Notes: a model not told the origin generated them from the sequence alone. DNA of 64,000 nucleotides from Micromonospora sp. WMMD882 (GCF_027497255.1 NZ_CP114903.1:2480001-2544000), one strand, 5' to 3'; numbered from the stretch's first letter, positions 42,634 through 51,504 are shown. Program-made: numbers and translations.

Positions 42634-43289
42634 CTGCCGGCGAGGCGGTAGCCGGCGCCCCGGACGGTCTCCAGCCGGTGTCGGCCGATCTTGCGACGGA
42701 GGTAGCCGACGTACACCTCGACCGAGTTCGGCGCGGTCTCCAGGCTGGCGTCCCAGACGTGGTCGAGGAGCTCGGTCTTGGACACCACCTCGCCCGGGCG
42801 GCGCATCAGGTACTCCAGCAGCGCGTACTCGCGGGCGGTCAGGGCGACCTCGGCGTCGGCGACGGTCACCCGCCGGCCGGCCGGGTCCAGGCTCAGGTCA
42901 CCTGCGGTGAGCACGGTGGGCCGCTGCGGCGCGCCCCGGCGCAGCAGCGCCCGCAGGCGGGCCAGCAGCACCACGTACGAGAAGGGTTTGGTGAGGTAGT
43001 CGTCGGCCCCGCAGTCCAGGCCGTCGGCCTGGTCGTACTCGCCGTCCTTGGCGGAGAGCATCAGCACCGGCAGCCAGTGCCGCTCGGCCCGCAACCGACG
43101 TACCAGCTCGTACCCGGACAGACCGGGCAGCATCACGTCGAGGATCATCGCGTCGTACCCGCCGTGCCGGGCGGCGTCCAGACCGGCCGGGCCGGTCACG
43201 GCGACGTCCACCGCGAAACCCTCGGCCGTCAGGCCCCGCTGCAACGCCCCGGCGAGCCGGGTCTCGTCCTCCACCACCAGCAGTCGCAC
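42630..43289 (-). CDS. OmpR-family response regulator
   Basis: A 219-residue regulator. The receiver domain has the acidic pocket VVEDE, phospho-acceptor Asp51 in MILDVMLPGLSGYE, and Lys101 in DDYLTKPF. The C-terminal winged helix (LTAREYALLEYLMRRPGEVV, VEVYVGYLRRKIG, VRGAGYRL) is the OmpR/PhoB type, which binds tandem direct repeats. It is encoded upstream of its kinase and diverges from a LolA-like gene; the tandem repeat between them is a likely target. Confidence 0.93.
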   Translation of the reverse strand: MRLLVVEDETRLAGALQRGLTAEGFAVDVAVTGPAGLDAARHGGYDAMILDVMLPGLSGYELVRRLRAERHWLPVLMLSAKDGEYDQADGLDCGADDYLTKPFSYVVLLARLRALLRRGAPQRPTVLTAGDLSLDPAGRRVTVADAEVALTAREYALLEYLMRRPGEVVSKTELLDHVWDASLETAPNSVEVYVGYLRRKIGRHRLETVRGAGYRLAGR

Positions 43290-43330
43290 GCCGTCAAGGG
43301 TGCCACCGGCGCGCCGCCGGGCGGCCGTCG

Positions 43331-43368
43331 CTCCTCAGCCCGCTCTCAGCTCCTCAGCCCGTTCTCAG
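43331..43368. promoter_or_regulatory. Tandem 19-bp direct repeat, probable response-regulator site
   Basis: CTCCTCAGCCCGCTCTCAG (43331-43349) is followed directly by CTCCTCAGCCCGTTCTCAG (43350-43368), one mismatch. Each copy contains two CTCAG pentamers eleven bases apart, the one-helical-turn spacing typical of OmpR-family sites. It lies midway in the 115-base divergent spacer between the response regulator and the LolA-like gene. Confidence 0.65.
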
Positions 43369-43404
43369 CATGGGTCGGGCAGAGTGGAGGCCGAGGAGGT
43401 GCAC

Positions 43405-44553
43405 ATGTCTGTTCTGACCAACCGTCCGGTGCTGCGCTGGGTGGTGCCGGCGCTCGCCGCGGTGACCGTCGTCGGCGGGGGCGCGGCCCTCGGCCGGTTC
43501 GCCGCCGAGGCCGAGCCGGCCCTGCCGCCCCGGACCGCCGCACAGCTTCTGGTGGACCTGCAGACGTCCCGGCTGGAGGGGCTCTCCGGCACCGTCGTGC
43601 AGCGCGCGGACCTGGGACTGCCGCCGGTGGCCGGGATGCTCGCCGAACGCAGCGACGACCTGACCGCGCTGCTGGCCGGCACGCACACCATGCGGGTCTG
43701 GTACTCCGGCCCGGACAAGGCGCGGATCGCGTTCAAGGACACCCTCGGCGAGCGGGACGTCATCCGCAACGGGACCGACCTGTGGGTGTGGAACAGCCGG
43801 ACCAACGAGGCCGCCCACCGGACGCTGCCGGCGGCGAAGACCGGCGAGCGCCCGGCCACGCCCGAGCTGCCGGTCACCCCGGCCGAGGCCGCCGACCAGG
43901 CGCTGGCCGCGATCTCGCCGAGCACCGAGGTCAGCGTCGGCCGGTCCGCCACGGTGGCCGGCCGCAGCGCGTACGAGCTGGTGCTCAAGCCGCGTGACGC
44001 GGCCTCCCTGGTCGACCAGGTGCGTATCGCCCTGGACGCCGAGGAGCACGTGCCGCTGCGCTTCGAGCTCTTCGCCGCCGACCGCGACGAGGCGACCGTC
44101 GAGGTGGCCTTCACCCAGGTCGACTTCGGTCGCCCCGACGCCGACCAGTTCACCTTCAACCCGCCCCCGGGCGCGAAGGTGAACGAGGACGCGAAGGTGG
44201 ACGGGGACGAGCCGACCGACCGGCGGCCGGAGGGTCGGACGCCGAAGGGCGCCGCGGCCGGGAAGCCGGACGCCACCACGGTCGGGGAGGGTTGGGCCAC
44301 CGTCTTCGTCACCCGGCTGGACGCCGGGGCGACGAAGGGCGCCGCCGGCAGGCCGGACGCCACGAAGCCGGACGCCGGCGAGCCGGACGCGGCTGCCCTG
44401 GACCTGCTGGGCGCGTTGCCCGAGGTCAGCGGCGACTGGGGCAGCGGGCGACTGTTCCGCGGCACGATGTTCAGCGTGCTGCTGACCGACGACGGCCGGC
44501 TGCTCGCCGGGCTGGTCGCCCCCGAGCGGCTGTACGAGGTCGCCCGCGGCTGA
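43405..44553 (+). CDS. Membrane-anchored LolA/RseB-like protein
   Basis: A 382-residue protein with an N-terminal signal or anchor (VVPALAAVTVVGGGAALG). Residues 45-255 form an extracellular LolA/DUF2092-like beta domain (LEGLSGTVVQRADLG, MRVWYSGPDKARIAFKD, DLWVWNSRTNEA and VEVAFTQVDFGRPDADQF). In Gram-positive actinobacteria such domains bind lipid moieties or sense envelope state. The C-terminal third has repetitive Lys/Pro/Asp segments (GRPDATKPDAGEPDA). ATG 43405 follows GAGGAGG. Its position opposite the two-component operon suggests it is a target or auxiliary of that system. Confidence 0.8.
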   Translation: MSVLTNRPVLRWVVPALAAVTVVGGGAALGRFAAEAEPALPPRTAAQLLVDLQTSRLEGLSGTVVQRADLGLPPVAGMLAERSDDLTALLAGTHTMRVWYSGPDKARIAFKDTLGERDVIRNGTDLWVWNSRTNEAAHRTLPAAKTGERPATPELPVTPAEAADQALAAISPSTEVSVGRSATVAGRSAYELVLKPRDAASLVDQVRIALDAEEHVPLRFELFAADRDEATVEVAFTQVDFGRPDADQFTFNPPPGAKVNEDAKVDGDEPTDRRPEGRTPKGAAAGKPDATTVGEGWATVFVTRLDAGATKGAAGRPDATKPDAGEPDAAALDLLGALPEVSGDWGSGRLFRGTMFSVLLTDDGRLLAGLVAPERLYEVARG

Positions 44554-44601
44554 CGACCAGGCTGGCAGGCGCCTCACGTCGGCCGTCCGCGCGGACCGTC
44601 C

Positions 44602-44643
44602 AGGATCCGTGTCACCGGAACCCGTTCCGGTGACACGGATCCT
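44602..44643 (+). terminator. Long perfect-stem terminator
   Basis: Bases 44602-44621 (AGGATCCGTGTCACCGGAAC) pair perfectly with 44624-44643 around a minimal CC loop, followed by TTTCG. It lies 48 bases after the LolA-like gene and just before the helD promoter, so it probably insulates the two units. Confidence 0.8.
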
Positions 44644-44654
44644 TTCGTGTGGAC

Positions 44655-44684
44655 TTGGTCGCCAACCCCGGGGCAGGCTATCTT
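44655..44684 (+). promoter_or_regulatory. Putative helD promoter
   Basis: TTGGTC at 44655-44660 and TATCTT at 44679-44684 are 18 bases apart, a fair housekeeping-sigma promoter. Transcription would start near 44691 and give a leader of about 70 bases containing the hairpin at 44707-44729. Confidence 0.5.
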
Positions 44685-44706
44685 TCTCAGTTCAGGCACA
44701 AAAAAA

Positions 44707-44729
44707 GAACGGCAATGTAAATGCCGTTC
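44707..44729. other. Leader hairpin with flanking A-tract ahead of helD
   Basis: GAACGGCA (44707-44714) and TGCCGTTC (44722-44729) form a perfect eight-base stem with a seven-base loop, preceded by a run of seven or more A residues. Read on the minus strand this is hairpin plus T-run, the textbook intrinsic terminator; on the plus strand it is a structured 5' leader. Such AT-rich sequence is exceptional in this window. Confidence 0.6.
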
Positions 44730-44758
44730 GCCGCCATTTTAGCGAATTGGGAGAAGGC

Positions 44759-47044
44759 TTGTCAACGCAGTCCGGCGAGCAGCGGCACACCGACGAGATC
44801 GGCCGGGAACAGGAGTACGTCTCCATGCTGTACGGCCGGCTGGACGCGCTGCGGGACCAGGCCGGCCGCCGGCTGGCCGCGGAGCTCCGCGCCGACGGCG
44901 GCAGCATGCAGGCCCGCTCCCAGCGGGACACCGCGGTACGGATGTACGCCGAGCAGGTCGAGCAGTTCTCCGCCGTGGAGCAGGGCCTCTGCTTCGGCCG
45001 GTTGGACACCGACGACGGCTCCCGCCGCTACGTCGGCCGGATCGGCATCTTCGACAGCGGCGACGACTACGACCCGTTGCTGATGGACTGGCGGGCCCCG
45101 GCCGCCCGCCCGTTCTACCTGGCCACCGCCGCCAACCCACAGGGCGTACGGCGGCGGCGGCACCTGCGCACCCGGGACCGCAAGGTGGTCGGGCTGCACG
45201 ACGAGACCCTCGACCTGGACACCGCCTCCCCCACCGGGCACGACGAGCTGACCGGCGAGGCGTCCCTGCTGGCCGCGTTGAACGCCAGCCGGACCGGCCG
45301 GATGCGGGACATCGTCGAGACCATCCAGGCCGAACAGGACCGGGTGATCCGCGCCGACCTGCACGGCACGCTCGTGGTGCAGGGCGGCCCGGGCACCGGC
45401 AAGACGGCGGTGGCGCTGCACCGCGCCGCGTACCTGCTCTACACCCACCGGCGGGAGCTCTCCACCCGCGGCGTGCTGCTGGTCGGGCCGAACGCGACGT
45501 TCCTGCGGTACATCTCGCAGGTGTTGCCGACCCTCGCCGAGACGGGCGTGCTGCTGCGCACCCCCGGTGACCTCTTCCCCGGGGTGTCCGCGCGGCGGGC
45601 CGAGTCGGCGCGGGTCGCGGCGCTCAAGGGCCGGCTGGTGATGACCGAGGTGCTCGCCGGCGCCGTCCGGGACCGGCAGCGGGTCCCGGACGCGCCGGTC
45701 GATATCGAGCTGGAGCAGCGTGACGTGCTGACCCTCACCCCGCAGGTCTGCCGGGCCGCCCGGGACCGGGCCCGGCGCTCCGGCCGACCGCACAACCTGG
45801 CCCGTGCCCTGTTCGACATCGAGGTCATCCACGCGCTCGCCGACCAGGAGGCCGACCGCATCGGCGCCGACCCGCTGGGCGGGGAGAACCTCCTCGACGA
45901 GGCCGACGTCGCGGAGATCCGCCGGGAGCTGCGCGAGGAGCCCGCGGTCCGCGCCGCGCTCGACGAGCTCTGGCCGGTGCTCACCCCGCAACGCCTGCTG
46001 GCCGACCTGTACGCCGACCCGGACCGGATCGCCGCCGCCGCGCCCATGCTGACCGCCGCGGAACGGGCGCTGCTGCGCCGGGAGCCGGGCGGCTGGGCGG
46101 TCGCGGACACGCCGCTGCTGGACGAGGCCGCCGAACTGCTCGGCGAGGACCAGCGGGCCGCCGCGGTCCGCCGGGAACGAATCCGCGCACAGGCCCGCGA
46201 GTACGCCGAGGGCGTGCTGGAGATCTGGCGGGGCTCCCGCTCCATCGACGTCGAGGACGAGGCGGAGGGCGGCGAGATCCTCGGCGTCGCCGACCTGATC
46301 GACGCCGACCGGCTGCTGGAACGGCAGGAGACCGGCGACTCGCTGACCACCGCCGAGCGGGCCGCCGCCGACCGGAGCTGGGCGTTCGGACACGTCATCG
46401 TGGACGAGGCGCAGGAGCTGTCGCCGATGGCCTGGCGGCTGCTGATGCGCCGGTGCCCGAGCCGGTCGATGACCATCGTCGGGGACGTGGCGCAGACCGG
46501 GGCGCTCGCCGGCACCCCGTCCTGGCGGGAGGCGCTGGCCCCGTACGTGGCGGACCGGTGGCGACTGGAGGAGTTGACGGTCAGCTACCGTACGCCCGCC
46601 GAGATCATGGCGGTGGCCGCGGACGTGCTGGCCCGGATCGACCCCGACCTGCGTCCGCCCCGCTCGGTGCGCAGCACCGGAACGGCGCCGGTGGACCGTA
46701 CGACGCCGGCGGGGTCGCTGACCGCCGACGTCGTCGACACGGCGCTCGCCGAGGTGGCCGACCTCGGCGACGGGCGGCTCGGGGTGATCGTGCCGGCCGC
46801 GCGGGTCGCCGAACTCGGCGCGGCGGTCACCGCGGCGCTGCCCGAGGCCGCGGTCGGCGACGACCCGGCCCTGGAGAGCCGACTGGTGGTGCTGACCGTC
46901 GCCCAGGCCAAGGGCCTGGAGTTCGACGCGGTCGTCCTGGTCGACCCGGACGGCATCGTGTCGGAGTCCCCACGCGGCCACAGCGACCTCTACGTCGCCC
47001 TCACCCGGGCCACCCGCCGCCTCACCCTGCTGCGGCCGGTGTGA
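44759..47044 (+). CDS. helD: HelD-type RNA polymerase-recycling ATPase
   Basis: A 761-residue superfamily 1 ATPase of the HelD group. These proteins push into the channels of stalled RNA polymerase and release nucleic acid; relatives protect against rifampicin. The N-terminal coiled region (EIGREQEYVSMLYGRLDALR) is the secondary-channel arm. Walker A is QGGPGTGKTAVALH (about 208-221), Walker B is HVIVDEAQELSP (about 544), and late helicase motifs include VSYRTPAEIM and LTVAQAKGLEFDAVVLVD. TTG 44759 is chosen because GGGAG lies five bases before it; an upstream extension would cross the hairpin. Whether it gives antibiotic resistance is unknown. Confidence 0.87.
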   Translation: MSTQSGEQRHTDEIGREQEYVSMLYGRLDALRDQAGRRLAAELRADGGSMQARSQRDTAVRMYAEQVEQFSAVEQGLCFGRLDTDDGSRRYVGRIGIFDSGDDYDPLLMDWRAPAARPFYLATAANPQGVRRRRHLRTRDRKVVGLHDETLDLDTASPTGHDELTGEASLLAALNASRTGRMRDIVETIQAEQDRVIRADLHGTLVVQGGPGTGKTAVALHRAAYLLYTHRRELSTRGVLLVGPNATFLRYISQVLPTLAETGVLLRTPGDLFPGVSARRAESARVAALKGRLVMTEVLAGAVRDRQRVPDAPVDIELEQRDVLTLTPQVCRAARDRARRSGRPHNLARALFDIEVIHALADQEADRIGADPLGGENLLDEADVAEIRRELREEPAVRAALDELWPVLTPQRLLADLYADPDRIAAAAPMLTAAERALLRREPGGWAVADTPLLDEAAELLGEDQRAAAVRRERIRAQAREYAEGVLEIWRGSRSIDVEDEAEGGEILGVADLIDADRLLERQETGDSLTTAERAAADRSWAFGHVIVDEAQELSPMAWRLLMRRCPSRSMTIVGDVAQTGALAGTPSWREALAPYVADRWRLEELTVSYRTPAEIMAVAADVLARIDPDLRPPRSVRSTGTAPVDRTTPAGSLTADVVDTALAEVADLGDGRLGVIVPAARVAELGAAVTAALPEAAVGDDPALESRLVVLTVAQAKGLEFDAVVLVDPDGIVSESPRGHSDLYVALTRATRRLTLLRPV

Positions 47045-47047
47045 CGG

Positions 47048-47452
47048 TCACTCGTCGGTGAAGCCGCCGGCGTGGCTGGCGGGGCCGGACTGGTCGCTGG
47101 TGCTGGCCCCGGCCGGGGTGCCCAGGCCGCCGGTCGTCGCGTCCCCGGTGGTGGTCGGGGCGACCGTGCCGGGGTGCCGTTCCGGCTGCCGGGCCACCCG
47201 TCGCACGCTCGCCGGGCCGGCCGTGCCGCCGGTCGTGGTGACCGCCCCCTGCCCCCGGGTCGGGCCGCCGTCGCGCAGCACCGCCGGGTCGACCGGCACG
47301 TCCGCCGGGTCGCCCGGGTCCTGCCGCTGGATCTCCTGCTGCACGTCGGTCGCGGGCTCGTTCACCTCGGCCAGGGCGTCGTCGCCGTAGACGCCGGCCA
47401 GGAGCCGCTCCTCGGCGCGCCGGGCGGACTCGCGCATGCTGTTCTCGGTCAC
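47048..47452 (-). CDS. Hypothetical disordered acidic protein
   Basis: A protein of about 134 residues. An amphipathic N-terminal helix (SMRESARRAEERLLAGVYGD) precedes a Pro/Asp/Thr/Gly-rich, probably unstructured remainder. GTG 47452 or GTG 47461 may start it. I do not recognise a family. It converges on helD with only three bases between the stops. Real expression is likely from codon bias and the helical N-terminus but not certain. Confidence 0.5.
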   Translation of the reverse strand: MTENSMRESARRAEERLLAGVYGDDALAEVNEPATDVQQEIQRQDPGDPADVPVDPAVLRDGGPTRGQGAVTTTGGTAGPASVRRVARQPERHPGTVAPTTTGDATTGGLGTPAGASTSDQSGPASHAGGFTDE

Positions 47453-47663
47453 GTCACTCACCTCGCACTGTCGGCAACCCACTGAGTGACCGGCTGCCGC
47501 CCGGCTAAACCCGGTCGGGTCCCACCGCGACCTGCCCGGTCGTGCCCGTGGACGTACCCGTCGGTTCATCCGGGCGTCTCCCGCCGGCCACTCCCGCGCG
47601 CCCGGGCCAGACGATGCTGACCGGCGGGTTGGCGGGACCCGCCCGCCCCCGGAGGGAGCAAGC

Positions 47664-49706
47664 GTGCGGACAGTACGCCGTACCGCGACCGCCGCCCTGG
47701 CGGCGCTGGTCGTGACGAGCGGGCTCACCGGGCCCGCGCAGGCGCGGCCACGGCCGGACCGCGCCTTCGACGTGCAGGCCCACCGGGGCGGGCTGGGTCT
47801 ACGGGTGGAGAGCACCCTCGCGTCGTTCGGCAACGCGCTCCAGCTCGGCGTCACCACGCTGGAACTGGACGTGCAGATCACCGAGGACGGCCAGGCGGTG
47901 GTCACCCACGACCGGCGGGTCAGCGCCACCAAGTGCGTCGACACCGCGCCGGTCGTCCCCGGTGACCCGGAGTTCCCGTACGTCGGGAGGTACGTCAACA
48001 CGCTCAGCCTGGCTCAGACGCGCACCCTGGACTGCGGCACGCGGACACTGCCCGACCGGCCGGGCCAGCTCGCCGTGCCGGGGGCCCGGATGCCCCTGCT
48101 GCGCGAGGTGTTCGACCTGGTGAAGCGGTACCGGGCCGACGACGTGACGCTGAACGTGGAGACGAAGGTGGAGGCGGGCGCGCCGCACGAGACCGCTCCT
48201 CGGGAGCAGTTCGTGCAGGTGACCGCCGCCGAGATCCGGGCCGCCGGGCTGCGTGACCGGGTGACCGTCCAGAGTTTCGACTGGGGCGCGCTGATGCGGA
48301 TGCGCCAGGTCGACCCGAAGCTGCCGCTTGTCGCGCTGACCAACTACGACTTCCTCCAGGTCGGGCAGCCGGGCGCGTCGCCGTGGCTGGGCGGCATCGA
48401 CATCGACGACTTCGACGGTGACCCGGTCCGGGCCGTCCGCAGTTTCGGGGCGGACGCCTTCTCCCCGGTGCACGGCTTTCCGCAGAACGGCACGGTCACC
48501 GACCCCGACTACCGCCCGTACGTGACGAAGGAGCTGGTGCGGCACGCGCGCCGTAACGGGCTCGCGGTGATCCCGTGGACGGTCAACGACGTGCCCACCA
48601 TGGCGAAGCTTCTCGACGACGGCGTGGACGGCCTGATCACCGACTACCCGGACCGGCTGCGTGAGCTGCTCGCCCAGCGCGGACGCCGGCTGCCGGAGGG
48701 GTACGCCGCGCCGTTCGACATCCAGGCGCACCGGGGCGGCCGGGCCGACCGGCCGGAGAACACCCTGCCGGCGTTCGGGTACGCGCTGGAGCACCCGGGG
48801 ATCTCCACGCTGGAGCTGGACACCGGCGTCACCGCCGACGGCCACCTGGTGGTGCTGCACGACCGGCGGATCAACGGCAGCCACTGCCGGGACACCGCCC
48901 CGGCGACCCCGGGCGACCCCGCCTTCCCGTACGTGGGGAAGCTGGTGCACGAGCTGACCCTGACCCAGGTCAGGACGCTGGACTGCGGCACGCTGACCGA
49001 CCCGGCCCTGCCCGACCAGGCGCCCGTCCCGGGCGCCCGGATTCCCACCCTGGACGAGGTGTTCGACCTGGTGCGCGCCAGCGGCCGGGACGACGTGCGA
49101 CTCAACGTCGAGACGAAGATCAGCCCGTTGGTGGCGGACACCGCGCCGTACCGGGAGTTCACCCGGAAGCTGGTCCGGGCGATCGAGCGGGCCGGTCTCA
49201 CCCGCCGGGTCACCATCCAGTCGTTCGACTGGCGCACCATCACCTACGCCCGGACGCTGAACCGACGGATCGACACGGTCGCCCTGGTCTGGCAGTACGG
49301 TCCGGCCGAGTGCGCCGGCCTCGCCGACGAGTGCTCGCTGCGCGCCGTGTACGACGACCCGTGCGTGAAGAGCCCGTGGACGGCCGGTCTGGACTGGTGG
49401 CGGTACCAGGACCTCGGCAAGCTGGTGCGCGCGTCCGGGGCGACCACGGTGTCGGCGAACTGGCAGGTGCACGACCCCGGGCAGGGCACCGTGCCGGCCG
49501 CCGACTGGTACCTGCGGGAGAACCCGGCGTACTTCCACGGACCGGACGTGTCGACCCTGCGGCGGCGGTACGGGTTGACCGTGGTGCCGTACACGGTGAA
49601 CGACCCCGCGGTGATGCAGCGGGTCATCGACCTGGGGGTGGACGGGATCATCACCGACGACCCGCGGCTGCTGGTCGAGGTGGCCGTCCGCAACGGGCTG
49701 CGCTGA
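47664..49706 (+). CDS. Secreted protein with two tandem GDPD domains
   Basis: A 680-residue exported protein carrying two glycerophosphodiester phosphodiesterase TIM barrels (about 35-335 and 350-680). Domain 2 has the standard QAHRGGRADRPENTLPAF, LELDTGVTADGHLVVLHDR and LNVETKI motifs. Domain 1 has QAHRGGLGLRVESTLASF, where the usual Asn is Ser, but keeps HRGG, LELDVQITEDG and THDR. Catalytic His pairs and metal-binding Glu/Asp appear intact in both. GTG 47664 follows GGAGGGAG and the signal peptide ends near residue 28. It likely hydrolyses glycerophosphodiesters or teichoic-acid-type polymers outside the cell. Confidence 0.88.
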   Translation: MRTVRRTATAALAALVVTSGLTGPAQARPRPDRAFDVQAHRGGLGLRVESTLASFGNALQLGVTTLELDVQITEDGQAVVTHDRRVSATKCVDTAPVVPGDPEFPYVGRYVNTLSLAQTRTLDCGTRTLPDRPGQLAVPGARMPLLREVFDLVKRYRADDVTLNVETKVEAGAPHETAPREQFVQVTAAEIRAAGLRDRVTVQSFDWGALMRMRQVDPKLPLVALTNYDFLQVGQPGASPWLGGIDIDDFDGDPVRAVRSFGADAFSPVHGFPQNGTVTDPDYRPYVTKELVRHARRNGLAVIPWTVNDVPTMAKLLDDGVDGLITDYPDRLRELLAQRGRRLPEGYAAPFDIQAHRGGRADRPENTLPAFGYALEHPGISTLELDTGVTADGHLVVLHDRRINGSHCRDTAPATPGDPAFPYVGKLVHELTLTQVRTLDCGTLTDPALPDQAPVPGARIPTLDEVFDLVRASGRDDVRLNVETKISPLVADTAPYREFTRKLVRAIERAGLTRRVTIQSFDWRTITYARTLNRRIDTVALVWQYGPAECAGLADECSLRAVYDDPCVKSPWTAGLDWWRYQDLGKLVRASGATTVSANWQVHDPGQGTVPAADWYLRENPAYFHGPDVSTLRRRYGLTVVPYTVNDPAVMQRVIDLGVDGIITDDPRLLVEVAVRNGLR

Positions 49707-49860
49707 GCGGGCCGGTCCGTGCTGCTATCCGGCCGGTGGGTGGGGTTACTGCCCTGCCCCGGCCGGGTAGCCAGGCCGTGCCCCGCCGAGTACCGCGTCG
49801 TGATCGGAACACGGAGCGGGGGCGTGGGCGCAGGACTCATCGCATCCTGAGGAGGACAAG

Positions 49861-50232
49861 ATGAGCACACAGGCTGCAAGCACCAGGCCGCAGAACCGGA
49901 GCACGCAGGACATGTCCCGCCAGTCGATGGCGGACGCGCCCACCCGGCACATGCCGGCGATGTCCGACGGCCGCCAGCCGGCGACGGCGCCCGGCACGGA
50001 GACCAAGAACGCGCTGCTCACCACCGAGTTCTGGGTCTACGCCGCCGCCGTGACGGTGCTGGTGATCTCTGCCTTCTGGCGGGGCGGGGCCGGCAACGGG
50101 CTGAACATCAACAACCCGCAGCAGGCCTGGTTCTTCCTCACCCTGCTGACCCTGGGTTACCTGGGTAGTCGTGGCCTGGCCAAGGTCGGCAACGCCTTCC
50201 GCAGCGGTACGGAGCGGTCCAACCGGCGTTGA
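49861..50232 (+). CDS. Small two-helix membrane protein
   Basis: A 123-residue protein with a 50-residue polar, Met/Gln/Thr-rich N-terminus and two membrane helices (FWVYAAAVTVLVISAFW and AWFFLTLLTLGYLGSRGLA) separated by GGAGNGLNINNP. Similar small proteins are widespread in actinomycetes without known function. ATG 49861 follows GAGGAGGA. A perfect palindromic terminator follows. Confidence 0.75.
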   Translation: MSTQAASTRPQNRSTQDMSRQSMADAPTRHMPAMSDGRQPATAPGTETKNALLTTEFWVYAAAVTVLVISAFWRGGAGNGLNINNPQQAWFFLTLLTLGYLGSRGLAKVGNAFRSGTERSNRR

Positions 50233-50251
50233 CGCGCATGCCGTGACACCG

Positions 50252-50287
50252 ATGGTGGCCTCCGGGGACGTCCCCGGAGGCCACCAT
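50252..50287. terminator. Perfect 36-bp palindrome, shared terminator
   Basis: The 36 bases from ATGGTGGCCTCCGGGGAC to its exact complement form an 18-base-pair stem without mismatch, midway between the converging ends of the membrane protein (50232) and the Spo0M-like gene (50318). It can terminate both transcripts. Confidence 0.8.
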
Positions 50288-50317
50288 TCGTCCCGTCCGG
50301 CGCGACGGACGGGCGGG

Positions 50318-51280
50318 TCACTCCTCGAAGTCACCCTCGTCGTCGCCCTCGAACGCCTCCTCGATCAGCTCGCCGGCCACCAGGCCGCCGGCCACGCCGA
50401 GCGCCCCGGCGGCCACCATGCCGCCCATGCCGCCGCCGTGACCGTGACCGTGACCGCCGTGGCCGTAGCCGTGCGGGGCGGCGAAGCCCCCGCCGCGCAG
50501 GCCGCCGAACCGGTTGACGGTCTCGCCCAGCCAGCCGTCGACCACCTGGGTCCAGTCGACCCGGTCGGCGTCGGCGTGGGAGACCGTGTACCGGCCGAAA
50601 CTGTCCTGGCCGGGGGTGAGGAAGCCGCCGCGCTTGTCGCACTCCAGGACGACGTCGACGCCCTGCTGGCTCGTCACGAAGGTCAGCTCGACCTCGTTGA
50701 CGGTGTGCGCGTACTGCGGGGCGGCGAAGAACTCGATCTCCTGGTAGAAGGGCAGCGTCTGCTGGACGCCGTAGATGTGCCCGCGCTCCAGGTCGGCCTT
50801 CTTGAAGCGGAAGCCGAGCCGCTGGAACGCCTCCAGGATCCGCTCGTGCACCGGCAGCGGATGCACGTTGACCTGGTCGAGGTCGCCCTTGTCGACCGCC
50901 CGGGCGATCGCCAGCTCGGTGCGCAGGCCCATGGTCATGCCGTGCAGCCGCTGACCGTAGACGTCGGTGATCGGCGTCTCCCAGGGCACCGGCAACTGGA
51001 ACGGGATGGCGAGCTGCTGCTTCGGCGCGAGCTGAAGCGGGCCGCTGACGCCCATCCGGTGGAACTCCATGACTCCGGCGTACTCGCCGTCACCGCTCTC
51101 CACCTCGACCCGGGTGACCAGGCCGAGGGTGATGTGCTCGATGTTCGCCGGAGCGTCTCCGCCGACCAGGTTGACCTGGCCGTCGAGGGTGAGGCCGGGC
51201 CGGGTGTTGGGGTTGGCGAGGACGGTGTCCACACTCGGCCCGCCGACCCCGAACGCGCTCAACATCTTCTTGAAGACCAT
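50318..51280 (-). CDS. Spo0M-like sporulation-control protein
   Basis: A 320-residue arrestin-fold protein of the SpoOM family. Motifs are MVFKKMLSAFGVGGPSVDTV, LTLDGQVNLVGGDA, LAIPFQLPVPWETPIT and VELTFVTSQQGVDVVLECDK. In Bacillus, Spo0M affects sporulation and division; the actinomycete role is unknown. The C-terminus adds a Gly/His-rich segment (HGYGHGGHGHGHGGGMGGM) that could bind metal, and an acidic tail. ATG 51280 is the only sensible start. Confidence 0.87.
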   Translation of the reverse strand: MVFKKMLSAFGVGGPSVDTVLANPNTRPGLTLDGQVNLVGGDAPANIEHITLGLVTRVEVESGDGEYAGVMEFHRMGVSGPLQLAPKQQLAIPFQLPVPWETPITDVYGQRLHGMTMGLRTELAIARAVDKGDLDQVNVHPLPVHERILEAFQRLGFRFKKADLERGHIYGVQQTLPFYQEIEFFAAPQYAHTVNEVELTFVTSQQGVDVVLECDKRGGFLTPGQDSFGRYTVSHADADRVDWTQVVDGWLGETVNRFGGLRGGGFAAPHGYGHGGHGHGHGGGMGGMVAAGALGVAGGLVAGELIEEAFEGDDEGDFEE

Positions 51281-51504
51281 GTCGCAAACTCCCGGTGAAT
51301 CGCGCCGGCCCTCCACGGTGGAACCGCGCGCTACTGCGCGCAGCGTATCGGCCTCCACTGGGAGCTGCCTGTGAGGACACGGCGACCACGTCGGTCGGCC
51401 GGGACGCCTACCGGGACCGGGAACCGCCGTCCGACGCCGGCCGGCCACCAGGGCCGACCGGCGCCGTCGTCCGGACCGGAACCGCCGATTCCGATCCGGA
51501 CGGG

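Noticed and set aside
44641..44700. Rifampicin-associated element before helD
   Set aside because: I looked for the conserved inverted sequence known before rifampicin-inducible genes and did not find a convincing match.
44609..44758. Extending helD upstream to the GTG-like start at 44609
   Set aside because: The extension would cross the terminator, promoter and leader hairpin and has no family similarity; TTG 44759 has a better ribosome-binding site.
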